DNA of 8,390 nt, taken from assembly GCA_037968555.1 (NCBI GenBank), contig JBBKVS010000267.1, forward strand, positions 1 to 8,390, written 5' to 3'. This document shows positions 1-8,107 of the stretch, piece after piece; the first letter of the stretch is position 1; the number at the start of each line of letters is the position of its first letter. The position numbers were made by a program, and so were the translations under genes. The stretch is from JAWXBM01 sp037968555 (lineage in GTDB: Bacteria; Pseudomonadota; Gammaproteobacteria; Xanthomonadales; SZUA-36). Below the pieces are notes generated by a model. That model ran no database searches. It was not told the DNA's origin and was given only the letters and a program-made list of their open reading frames with translations.

Positions 1-152
1 TTCTGTCGCTGTGCCAGATCCAATTCCATAACCAGGCTCAGCTCACCCAATTGCTGTAACAGCGCTTCAGGCAAATCTGCCAACTCCTGGCCTGCTGCGA
101 GGTATAAGTAGGTGTAGGCTTTTTTCTCAGAGCGATAAATTGTGCAGTGCAC
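1..152 (-). CDS. ycgL: YcgL-domain protein, N-terminal part (runs off left edge)
   Basis: The complement of 152 to 1 reads as about 50 codons beginning MHCTIYRSEKKAYTYLYL and continuing to DLPEALLQQLGEL and MELDLAQRQ. This matches the start of YcgL-domain proteins: a Cys-x-Ile-Tyr-(K/R)-Ser strand, then a Tyr-Leu-Tyr strand, then Val/Leu-Pro-Glu-x-Leu before a Phe/Leu-Gly turn. The family is a small single-domain protein of about 90-100 residues found mainly in gammaproteobacteria, with no firmly assigned function. The start is a GTG at 152-150; no in-frame ATG lies nearby, a GGGA-type ribosome site precedes it, and a perfect TATAAT stands about 30 bases upstream. The C-terminal half lies outside the window. 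It is divergent from the TIR/SLOG operon and probably unrelated to it. I recognised the family from sequence pattern alone. Confidence 0.75.
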   Translation of the reverse strand, partial: MHCTIYRSEKKAYTYLYLAAGQELADLPEALLQQLGELSLVMELDLAQRQ

Positions 153-325
153 CTGATTTTTCCCGATGGAACCAAGTGATCAATTATAAACTTGAAAGGG
201 CAGCCCGGCAGCAGAACAGGTTTTGATCGTCTATGCTTTAGGATGCAGGAATCGGCAATAGGTGAGCATGACCCTTTGACTCTCACTACTGTGGTTTATG
301 GGTATTCTTGAATTGAGGAGGCAGT
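153..325. other. Divergent intergenic region (ycgL / TIR-SLOG operon)
   Basis: These 173 bases separate the minus-strand ycgL-type gene from the plus-strand operon and must hold the promoters of both. For the operon, a TTGACT at 276-281 is the best -35 candidate, but only weak -10 matches follow it at 15-21 bases, so I do not call a plus-strand promoter. The operon's first gene has a strong ribosome site, GAGGAGG, at 315-321. I see no tRNA, repeat array or insertion-sequence end here. Confidence 0.5.
183..188 (-). promoter_or_regulatory. Candidate -10 element for the ycgL-type gene
   Basis: Read on the minus strand, 188-183 is a perfect TATAAT in an AT-rich stretch, about 30 bases before the GTG start at 152. 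No good -35 hexamer lies at the usual distance, because the region around 205-212 is GC-rich. The site is supported only by the -10 match and its position. Confidence 0.35.
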
Positions 326-934
326 ATGAAAATTTTAACCGTTTGTATTTTGGCGCTTCTGGCATTACTCCTGACCGCTTGCGCGCCAAATCAATATCAT
401 CCAAACGAAAGTCATCATATCAATGCTGCAGAAATCCAATATAACGTGGTGTTAAAACCTACAGGAAACCAGCTGAAAATCGATGGCAAGGCCAAAGGTT
501 GGAAAAAAGACGGAAAGAAAAACGGCTATGTCGGATTTGATAAAGGCCAAAGCGGATTGGTGACCTTTGGAATAAGAAAAGAAAGCGTTGGTGATACCTG
601 TGCAGCTGTGGGTGAAGAAGGGGACGCAACTTGGGTGATAACGAAAATACTGCTCACTGCGACGGGCAATCCGAGTACGGAGAAGGGTTCGAATTGGGGT
701 GGTGATCAATCAGCATATCCATGGCTGAAAGAGGCATTTCCAGGCGTTGATTTAACAGATGGTTCGATTTTCACCACCAAGAACCTGATGGAAGGCAGAA
801 GCTCCGTATCCATATACAGCGCCAACGAGCAGGTTGGAGAGACTTTTACCTATTACAAAGTTTACGCAAGTAAGTGCAATGGTAGCGCTGTGGCCGAAAC
901 CGATCCTGGAATAGGCAACGGCGGCAGGAAATAA
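326..934 (+). CDS. Predicted lipoprotein, first gene of TIR/SLOG operon
   Basis: A 202-residue protein with a lipoprotein signal peptide: a short basic start, a Leu/Ala-rich core and the lipobox Leu16-Thr17-Ala18-Cys19. It should be lipid-anchored on the periplasmic face of the inner or outer membrane (Ala at +2 does not suggest inner-membrane retention). GAGGAGG four bases before the ATG fixes the start. I recognise no domain. The mature part is polar and Lys/Gly-rich around residues 52-75, with two cysteines (92, 184) that could pair. It aligns with the secreted protein encoded at 3105-3632: KGQSGLVTFGI matches RGNSPMLQWEL, TWVITKILLTATG matches YWMLTRLQFSADG, YYKVYA matches HYRIYA, and both end in Asp-Pro-x-Ile-x-Asn followed by Gly-Gly (here residues 193-200). 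The gene is AT-richer than its neighbours (23 G+C of 60 at 421-480). The TIR gene follows after 40 bases. Function is unknown; a periplasmic ligand, sensor or regulator for the TIR protein is inference. Confidence 0.85.
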   Translation: MKILTVCILALLALLLTACAPNQYHPNESHHINAAEIQYNVVLKPTGNQLKIDGKAKGWKKDGKKNGYVGFDKGQSGLVTFGIRKESVGDTCAAVGEEGDATWVITKILLTATGNPSTEKGSNWGGDQSAYPWLKEAFPGVDLTDGSIFTTKNLMEGRSSVSIYSANEQVGETFTYYKVYASKCNGSAVAETDPGIGNGGRK

Positions 935-974
935 TCTCTCTGTAGTAATTATGCCTAAAGTATAGTGTGGCGCT

Positions 975-3065
975 ATGACGGCGCCGCATTACAAGGCTTT
1001 TATCAGTTATAGCCACCGGGACGAAGTTTGGGCCCGGTGGCTGCAGCATGCGCTGGAAAAATACCGGGTACCCAAGCGTCTGGTGGGCACGGCCGGACCA
1101 CATGGCCCCATTCCGGCGCGCCTGAATCCGGTATTCCGTGACCGCGAAGATCTTTCTTCAGCCTCAGACCTGAGCACACAGATCAAAGGCGAATTGGCCC
1201 GCTCCGAAAGCCTGGTAGTGATCTGCTCACCCACAGCCGCTGCTTCACCCTGGGTGGGTGAGGAGATTCGTTATTTCCGCCAGTTGGGCAAGGCAGAACG
1301 TATCCTGGCGTTGATTGTTGACGGTGATCCACAGGCTGAGGACCCGGCGCTGGCCTGTTTTCCGGCCGCGATATTGCAGGCTGAGGATGGCAGCAGCAAG
1401 GAACCCCTGGCTGCAGATGTGCGCAAGTACGCCGATGGCAAACGACTGGCATTGCTCAAGATCGTTGCCGGAATCCTGGGCATACGCCTGGATGAGCTGC
1501 GCCGCCGCGATGCCCAGCGAACCAATCGCAACCGCATGGCCTGGTCTCTGGCCGGACTACTGATCATTTCGGTAATCGCCTGGCTGCTTTATGCCGAGGC
1601 CACTACCCGGGCTACTGCTCTGGCACAGAGGGTCAATACCGAAGATTTGCTGGGCTTTATGCTGGGCGATCTGAAACGCCTGGCGCCGATTGAAGGCCTG
1701 GAATTCATCAGTCCCGACGATGAGATGCAAGAGGCTTTCCGGCAACAGCTGGATTTTAAAAGTCTGGACGCTGACGGCCTGGTGGCCCAATCCCTGCAAT
1801 GGCGGGAAGCGGGGCTGGAAGATCACCGTCGTGGCGACCTGCAAGCTGCCATGAGCAATTTCCAGCAATCGCGAGCCGCCATTATCGAACTGCATCAACG
1901 GGAAGGGAATACTGAGCGTGCGCTGTTTGAGTTGGGGCAAGCCGAGTTCTACGTGGGTATGGTTTACATGAGTATGGGTGAACTGGATCGTACCGAAGCA
2001 GCCTGGGCGCGTTATGGTGCCGTAACCCGCAGGCTGGTCAACTCCGACCCGAACAACGCCGTCTATGTCATGGAGCTGTCCTACACCCTGATGAACCTCG
2101 GTGCGTTGGAGCAATCACGTCCCAATCCCGACGCTTCCCGTTCACTGCAACTGATTCAGACTTCGCTGCAATACACCCAGCTGGCATTGGTTCTGGACCC
2201 AGGCAATGTGCTTTATCGCGAAGAGCGGGCGACTTCCGTGGCCTGGCTGGCGGACGCCTGGCTGGAAGTATGTGAACTGGGGAACGCCCTTGAGTCACGT
2301 CAACTATCGGTAGTTCTGCGGCGTGAGCTGGTGGCTGAAAAACCTGCCGAAAGCGAGCAGAAGTTGCAACTGGCTTTCACACTGCACGGTCTGGCTGGCG
2401 TGCAACAGCAAATCGGGCTCAACCAGCAGGCCATGGCCAGTTTTGAAGAAGGGGTTAATTTGCTGAGCGAGCTGCACCAGTCTGAGCCAGACAACCAGGA
2501 ACTGGAGTGGCAACTGTTGTACCGCCAGCAGCGCCTGGCCCGGCAACTGATGGTGATGGGACACTCTGATGAAGCATGGCGTCTCAGCCATTCTGCCGTC
2601 GAACGCATGAATTGGTTGAGCGATCCGGTACGCAATTCCGATCACCTGCAGGCGGTGGAAGCATCGCTGTTTCGCCTGGATTACGCCCAATTGCTGCTGG
2701 AAAAGGGTGAAACGGAACAGGGCAAAGCCTTGCTGCAGCAGGTGAATGCAGACCTGGCTGATTTGGTGCGCAGCAAACCCGGTTTTCGCGACAGCCTGGC
2801 GGCTTTGGGCAACGCCTATTTTGAATACTGGCAACGCTTTGGCCACGCAACCGCGAATGAGATCGGAATTCTGCTGGAAGACTACCTGGCAGAACCCGAT
2901 CAGGTTGAAAGCTGCCCTGATGCCGGTCGGGCGGCACGACTGGCTGTAGTTGATGGCAATCTGGAGCTGGCCAGGCGCTATACTGACTATGTTTTGAACA
3001 AAGGCTATTTCGATGCCGGTTTTATCAGTTTCTGCAAGGAATACCAGCTGTGTGACTTGCCTTAA
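975..3065 (+). CDS. TIR domain - transmembrane helix - TPR-like protein
   Basis: A 696-residue, three-part protein. Residues 5-125 are a TIR domain: KAFISYSHRDE (7-17) is the first strand and loop, FRDREDLS (54-61) the second conserved box, and SPWVGEEI (91-98) the helix carrying the catalytic Glu of NAD-cleaving TIRs. Trp93 and Glu97 have the same W-x-x-x-E spacing as Trp638/Glu642 of human SARM1. Residues 189-207 form one membrane helix, preceded by an Arg-rich stretch (176-187, six Arg), which predicts TIR inside and C-terminus outside. Residues 275-690 are helical with TPR-like repeats (for example GDLQAAMSNFQQS, MGELDRTEAAWARYG, GLNQQAMASFEEG), a protein-binding scaffold. All four cysteines in this half (433, 647, 687, 693) would be periplasmic. 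The ATG at 975 has no good ribosome site, but the TIR fold begins right after it and an in-frame stop (963-965) rules out an earlier start. Expected role: an NAD-consuming or signal-making TIR enzyme gated by periplasmic input. The enzyme activity is inferred from family knowledge. Confidence 0.9.
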   Translation: MTAPHYKAFISYSHRDEVWARWLQHALEKYRVPKRLVGTAGPHGPIPARLNPVFRDREDLSSASDLSTQIKGELARSESLVVICSPTAAASPWVGEEIRYFRQLGKAERILALIVDGDPQAEDPALACFPAAILQAEDGSSKEPLAADVRKYADGKRLALLKIVAGILGIRLDELRRRDAQRTNRNRMAWSLAGLLIISVIAWLLYAEATTRATALAQRVNTEDLLGFMLGDLKRLAPIEGLEFISPDDEMQEAFRQQLDFKSLDADGLVAQSLQWREAGLEDHRRGDLQAAMSNFQQSRAAIIELHQREGNTERALFELGQAEFYVGMVYMSMGELDRTEAAWARYGAVTRRLVNSDPNNAVYVMELSYTLMNLGALEQSRPNPDASRSLQLIQTSLQYTQLALVLDPGNVLYREERATSVAWLADAWLEVCELGNALESRQLSVVLRRELVAEKPAESEQKLQLAFTLHGLAGVQQQIGLNQQAMASFEEGVNLLSELHQSEPDNQELEWQLLYRQQRLARQLMVMGHSDEAWRLSHSAVERMNWLSDPVRNSDHLQAVEASLFRLDYAQLLLEKGETEQGKALLQQVNADLADLVRSKPGFRDSLAALGNAYFEYWQRFGHATANEIGILLEDYLAEPDQVESCPDAGRAARLAVVDGNLELARRYTDYVLNKGYFDAGFISFCKEYQLCDLP

Positions 3066-3073
3066 ATTTGTTT

Positions 3074-3089
3074 TGCCACAACTGTGGCA
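3074..3089. repeat. Short inverted repeat between TIR and secreted-protein genes
   Basis: TGCCACA at 3074-3080 and TGTGGCA at 3083-3089 are perfect 7-base inverted arms separated by AC. The dyad sits nine bases after the TIR stop and just before the ribosome site of the next gene. It could be a small hairpin in the operon mRNA or a protein-binding site. No T-run follows, so it is not a rho-independent terminator. A match of this size could arise by chance. Confidence 0.4.
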
Positions 3090-3091
3090 GC

Positions 3092-3095
3092 GGAG
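3092..3095 (+). promoter_or_regulatory. Ribosome binding site that decides the start at 3105
   Basis: GGAG nine bases before the ATG at 3105. It favours that ATG over the in-frame GTG at 3084. The GTG lies inside the inverted repeat and would put seven extra residues, including an acidic one, in front of the signal peptide. Confidence 0.55.
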
Positions 3096-3104
3096 CTATA
3101 CAAC

Positions 3105-3632
3105 ATGATTAGAGCTACACGTTTTACCCTGTGTTTTGCATTTGTAATGATTCTTGCCAGCCCAGCCTTGCTGGCCAAAGACAAAATGATCGATATGACT
3201 GTGGTTGGCTCAGGCAGCGATTTCAAATTGCAGTTCCTCAATACCGAGTGCAGCGACAGCACCAAAGAAAAAGGCTGTATTGAGGCCGAGAGAGGTAATT
3301 CACCCATGCTGCAGTGGGAATTGGATTCCACCGGAGAAACCTACTGGATGCTTACCCGCCTGCAGTTCAGCGCAGATGGCGAACATTGGGGCGACAGCAA
3401 TTTTCCTTTGGCCGATTGCACTGTGAAAGCGTTTGAACTGGAAGCGCGTGACCAGTTTACCGGCAATGCCTCCAGCGCCATGGTTACCGGCAACGGCCGC
3501 AAAATCAGGATCAAGAACCGCAACGAAGAAGAATGCCAAACCCACTATCGTATTTACGCCATGCCCAAGGCCGGTGGTATGGAAATCAATTCAGATCCCA
3601 TGATCGACAATCGCGGTGGTGCTACTCCCTGA
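3105..3632 (+). CDS. Secreted protein with signal peptide, paralogous to the operon's lipoprotein
   Basis: A 175-residue protein when started at the ATG at 3105. The N-terminus is a classical signal peptide: MIRATRF, a hydrophobic core at 8-18, and likely cleavage after Ala24 (ALLA then KDK). It has no lipobox, so the product should be soluble in the periplasm or secreted. The mature part has four cysteines (49, 58, 105, 144), enough for two disulfides. I recognise no named domain. It shares spaced similarity with the lipoprotein at 326-934 over its whole length: RGNSPMLQWEL, YWMLTRLQFSADG, HYRIYA, and a C-terminal Asp164-Pro-x-Ile-x-Asn-x-Gly-Gly172. The similarity is low but collinear, which suggests an ancient duplication within the operon. 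The gene lies 39 bases after the TIR gene and 38 before the SLOG gene. Its compartment matches the predicted side of the TPR domain, so a role as partner or ligand of that domain is plausible but unproven. Confidence 0.85.
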   Translation: MIRATRFTLCFAFVMILASPALLAKDKMIDMTVVGSGSDFKLQFLNTECSDSTKEKGCIEAERGNSPMLQWELDSTGETYWMLTRLQFSADGEHWGDSNFPLADCTVKAFELEARDQFTGNASSAMVTGNGRKIRIKNRNEEECQTHYRIYAMPKAGGMEINSDPMIDNRGGATP

Positions 3633-3670
3633 TTCCACAAGCGGGTAGCCAATGAGGAGTTGAGCAGTCA

Positions 3671-5422
3671 ATGCCCCCAAGCATGAACGCCAACAACCCA
3701 TCTCCCCATACCGGCATGCATCTGACGGTCGGCGTCACCGGTCACCGTGACCTGGTGGCCGCTGAGGTGGCGGAAATAGAAGCACGCGTGGTTCTGTTTC
3801 TGAATGGACTCAGACAACGTTTTCCGGATCTGGAATTACAACTACTGACACCGCTGGCTGAAGGCGGTGATCAGTTGACTGCACGTGTGGCTTTGCAGTT
3901 GGGAATTGAATTGATAGCGGTGCTGCCGTTCAACCAGGCCGAGTACGAGAAAGATTTTGAAACGGCTGCTGAGCTGCAGCGCTTTCGCGAATTGCTGCAA
4001 CAGGCCCGGCGCGTGATTGAATTACCGCTGGTTCATGGTGAATGGGATGACGGGGTGTTCAGCCAGGCGGAGCGCGATCGTCAGTACGCCCAGGCCGGTG
4101 TATTCATCTCCAATCACTGCCAGATCCTGCTGGCCCTGTGGGATGGCAAGCCTCCTGCAGCAAGGGGCGGTACCGCCGATGTGGTGCAGTATCATCTAAC
4201 CACGGTGATGCAAGGTTTTGAAGACCAGCAATCTTCTGCGCAGCTCCTGGCAGACAATGAAAATGACCTGGCCTATCACATCGCCTGCTCCCGCGATCGG
4301 CCGGGTGGCCAGTGCGCAGAGAGTTCGCAAGCCCTGTCTTGCAGCTGGATCACCTCGGAAGCGGGCAAGAGTGCCAGCAGCGAAATGCCGGCCAGTTATG
4401 CCAGTATGCTGGAGAGCCTGCAGCAGTTTGAACGGGATAGACGTCGTTATCTGGGTGATCACAAACGCCCTGGCACCATGCTGGATGAGGGGCTGCCGGG
4501 TCGCCCACCCTCGAACAGCGTAAAATTTGTCGAATACCTGTTTGATGTGGCCGATCATCTGGCCATCCACTACCAGAAACAGGTCAATCGTAACCTGTTC
4601 GGTATTTATGGCCTGGCCACACTGATGGGTTTGGTGTTTCTGCTGTATTCCGAGTACTCAACGCCGCACTGGTTTATTTGGTTGTTCCTGGGTCTGTTCG
4701 CTGCTGGTGTGGTTTTACACTTCACCGCCAACCGCCGCCAATGGCATCGCAAGTACCTCGACTACCGGGCTCTGGCCGAAGCCCTGCGTGTACAGTTTTA
4801 CTGGCACTTGTCGGGGGTGGTTGAATCCCGTTCCGTGGCTTTTGCTTATGAGAACTTCCTGCAGAAACAGGATGTGGAGTTGGGCTGGATACGGCATGTG
4901 ATGCGCGCTGCCAGCCTGCACCGTTCACGTAGCAGGGAGCCTGATCCGGCGTGGGTGCCGTGGGTAATCCAGCACTGGGTCGGTAATACGGGCGAAGGTG
5001 GCGGGCAACTCAGCTATTACTCATCCAAAGCGGTCCAGAACAGTAAAAACTTCCATCGCACCGAGTTGTTGGGAGGTCTTTGTTTGTGGACGGGCATCGC
5101 CATAGCCGTGGTAATGGGCGTGCTCAATCAGCGGCTCTCGCAGGATGAACAGCAGTTTCTGCTGGTGTTGATCGGCCTGTTGCCGTTGCTGGCCGGCATT
5201 CGCGACACCATTTCGCATAAGCGGGCAGAGAAAGAGTTGATCAAGCAATATCGCTTTATGACGCGGATATTTGCCAATGCTCGTGAGTTGCTGGATCAGT
5301 CACCGGACCTGGAATTTCAACGACGTGTGCTCAAAGCACTGGGTGAAGCCGCTCTCGAAGAAGGCGCCGAGTGGATATTGATGCACCGCGCCCGGCCACT
5401 GCAACATGGTGGCCTGAGCTGA
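3671..5422 (+). CDS. SLOG-domain protein with four membrane helices (SLATT-like effector candidate)
   Basis: A 583-residue protein. Residues 17-180 look like a SLOG (Rossmann-like, LOG/DprA/YpsA superfamily) domain: HLTVGVTGHRDL (17-28) is the first strand and glycine loop, LAEGGDQLTA (62-71) the second loop, IAVLPF (82-87) a strand, and LALWDG (153-158) with GGTADVV (166-172) the last nucleotide-side loop. SLOG domains bind nucleotide-derived ligands; in Thoeris ThsA the domain binds a TIR-made cyclic ADP-ribose isomer. Membrane helices lie at about 308-326, 333-352, 466-485 and 495-511. The first pair is followed by RRQWHRKYLDYRALAEALR (355-373), which resembles the cytoplasmic tail of SLATT 2-helix effectors. 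The second pair is followed by a basic helical tail (515-540). Basic flanks predict N-in and C-in topology. GAGGAG at 3654-3659, 11 bases upstream, supports this ATG; Met5 and Met16 are alternatives. It is the last gene of the operon. Expected role: ligand-gated membrane effector (inference). The SLOG call is firmer than the SLATT call. Confidence 0.8.
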   Translation: MPPSMNANNPSPHTGMHLTVGVTGHRDLVAAEVAEIEARVVLFLNGLRQRFPDLELQLLTPLAEGGDQLTARVALQLGIELIAVLPFNQAEYEKDFETAAELQRFRELLQQARRVIELPLVHGEWDDGVFSQAERDRQYAQAGVFISNHCQILLALWDGKPPAARGGTADVVQYHLTTVMQGFEDQQSSAQLLADNENDLAYHIACSRDRPGGQCAESSQALSCSWITSEAGKSASSEMPASYASMLESLQQFERDRRRYLGDHKRPGTMLDEGLPGRPPSNSVKFVEYLFDVADHLAIHYQKQVNRNLFGIYGLATLMGLVFLLYSEYSTPHWFIWLFLGLFAAGVVLHFTANRRQWHRKYLDYRALAEALRVQFYWHLSGVVESRSVAFAYENFLQKQDVELGWIRHVMRAASLHRSRSREPDPAWVPWVIQHWVGNTGEGGGQLSYYSSKAVQNSKNFHRTELLGGLCLWTGIAIAVVMGVLNQRLSQDEQQFLLVLIGLLPLLAGIRDTISHKRAEKELIKQYRFMTRIFANARELLDQSPDLEFQRRVLKALGEAALEEGAEWILMHRARPLQHGGLS

Positions 5423-5456
5423 AATAAGCAAAATTTAAATTACCTGGGCTGAAATC

Positions 5457-5482
5457 AAAGGCCGCTGCCAGGGCCCTTTTTT
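5457..5482 (+). terminator. Rho-independent terminator of the TIR/SLOG operon
   Basis: AAAGGCC (5457-5463) pairs with GGCC and TTT (5472-5475, 5477-5479) around one bulged C, with an eight-base loop. The stem runs into six T (5477-5482). It lies 35 bases after the SLOG stop codon, in the gap between converging genes. The minus-strand readout has only a short T-run, so I propose it mainly for the plus strand. Confidence 0.65.
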
Positions 5483-5506
5483 CTCAGAATTTTCCGGGTA
5501 CTTTAC

Positions 5507-6049
5507 TCAGGCCTGCTTTTCCGGAATCACCAGTTCCTGCCCCGGAAATATATGGTCCGGGTTTTCCAGCAAGCCCTTGTTGGCCTCAAATATTTTCAGA
5601 TATTGAGAGCCTTCACCATAGAATTGCTTGGAGATTTTCCACAAAGTATCACCGGCTTGCACCGTATAGGTAGTGGCTGCTTGCTCAGCAGAATCACTGG
5701 CTTCAGCCGGAGCAGCTTCGGTACTTTCTGCGGCTGCTGTGCTGGCCGCTTCAGCTGCACTGCTGGCGGGGCTTGCAGCTGGCTCGGCAGCCGCTGCCAG
5801 GCTTAAATCCTGCTTGACCTGTTTGATGCCGGGTATTCCCAGCAATAACTTTTTAATGCGGGCCTTATCGCCTTCCTGCTGAACGTGGCCTGTGACTGTC
5901 ACAGTTCCATCGGCAGCAAAAGCAAACTTCAGGCCGCTGGGGTCAACGCCATTCTCTTTCAGCACCTGGCTGGGAGCCTTGGTCTCAGCCCCCAGCGAGC
6001 TGTCCTTCTTGCCGCTCAATACATTTTTCAGATTGTCGAGTATGCCCAT
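5507..6049 (-). CDS. BON-LysM domain protein (Kbp/YgaU-like)
   Basis: A 180-residue protein with the layout of E. coli Kbp (YgaU), a small potassium-binding protein made of a BON domain followed by LysM. The N-terminus MGILDNLKNVLSGKK is a short amphipathic stretch without a signal peptide. BON spans about 25-84 (FAFAADGTVTVTGHVQQEGD, then GIPGIKQVKQDL). LysM spans about 127-176: TYTVQAGDTLWKISKQFYG, then KIFEANKGLL, then IFPGQELVIPE. The two are joined by an unusually long Ala/Ser/Glu-rich linker (about 85-125), which explains why it is longer than the 149-residue E. coli protein. GGGGA seven bases before the ATG supports the start. It lies 32 bases downstream of acsA on the same strand with no terminator visible between, so it may be co-transcribed. 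Loss of the signal peptide suggests cytoplasmic location, as for Kbp. Potassium binding here is by family analogy. Confidence 0.85.
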   Translation of the reverse strand: MGILDNLKNVLSGKKDSSLGAETKAPSQVLKENGVDPSGLKFAFAADGTVTVTGHVQQEGDKARIKKLLLGIPGIKQVKQDLSLAAAAEPAASPASSAAEAASTAAAESTEAAPAEASDSAEQAATTYTVQAGDTLWKISKQFYGEGSQYLKIFEANKGLLENPDHIFPGQELVIPEKQA

Positions 6050-6081
6050 GAGTTTATCCCCAGATTCAGTGCCAGCTGTTG

Positions 6082-8028
<1,947 letters not shown>

Positions 8029-8033
8029 TTCGC

Positions 8034-8039
8034 CCTCCC
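8034..8039 (-). promoter_or_regulatory. Ribosome binding site deciding the acsA start
   Basis: GGGAGG on the minus strand, five bases before the ATG at 8028-8026. It selects this start over the upstream in-frame ATG at 8109. Confidence 0.75.
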
Positions 8040-8061
8040 AGGCAACGGGTGTGATCCCTGC

Positions 8062-8090
8062 ATTATCCTCATCGTGGGAATTTTCGTTAA
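8062..8090 (-). promoter_or_regulatory. Candidate sigma-70 promoter of acsA
   Basis: Read on the minus strand, TTAACG (8090-8085, four of six matches to the -35 consensus) and GATAAT (8067-8062, five of six to -10) are separated by exactly 17 bases. Transcription would start near 8055, leaving a leader of about 27 bases before the ATG at 8028. The element lies in the 79-base gap shared with the divergent Cdd1-family gene. Confidence 0.5.
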
Positions 8091-8107
8091 CACCATCAGG
8101 ATTGGGC

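Noticed and set aside
173..194. CAAGT / ACTTG inverted arms 12 bases apart over the ycgL -10 element
   Set aside because: Five-base arms are too short to separate an operator from chance.
38..286. Minus-strand open frame of 82 codons starting with ATG at 286
   Set aside because: It overlaps the ycgL-type gene in another frame. Its translation has no recognisable pattern, whereas the frame starting at 152 gives a clear YcgL-domain N-terminus.
276..308. Operon promoter built on TTGACT at 276-281
   Set aside because: The possible -10 hexamers (TATGGG at 297, TATTCT at 303) are poor or wrongly spaced and very close to the ribosome site.
951..965. Four-codon upstream frame (ATG to TAG) before the TIR gene
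   Set aside because: It has no ribosome site and is too short to judge. Its main value is that its in-frame stop excludes an earlier TIR start.
3084..3104. GTG start for the secreted protein
   Set aside because: It lies inside the inverted repeat with no ribosome site. The ATG at 3105 has GGAG at proper spacing and begins directly with a basic signal-peptide n-region.
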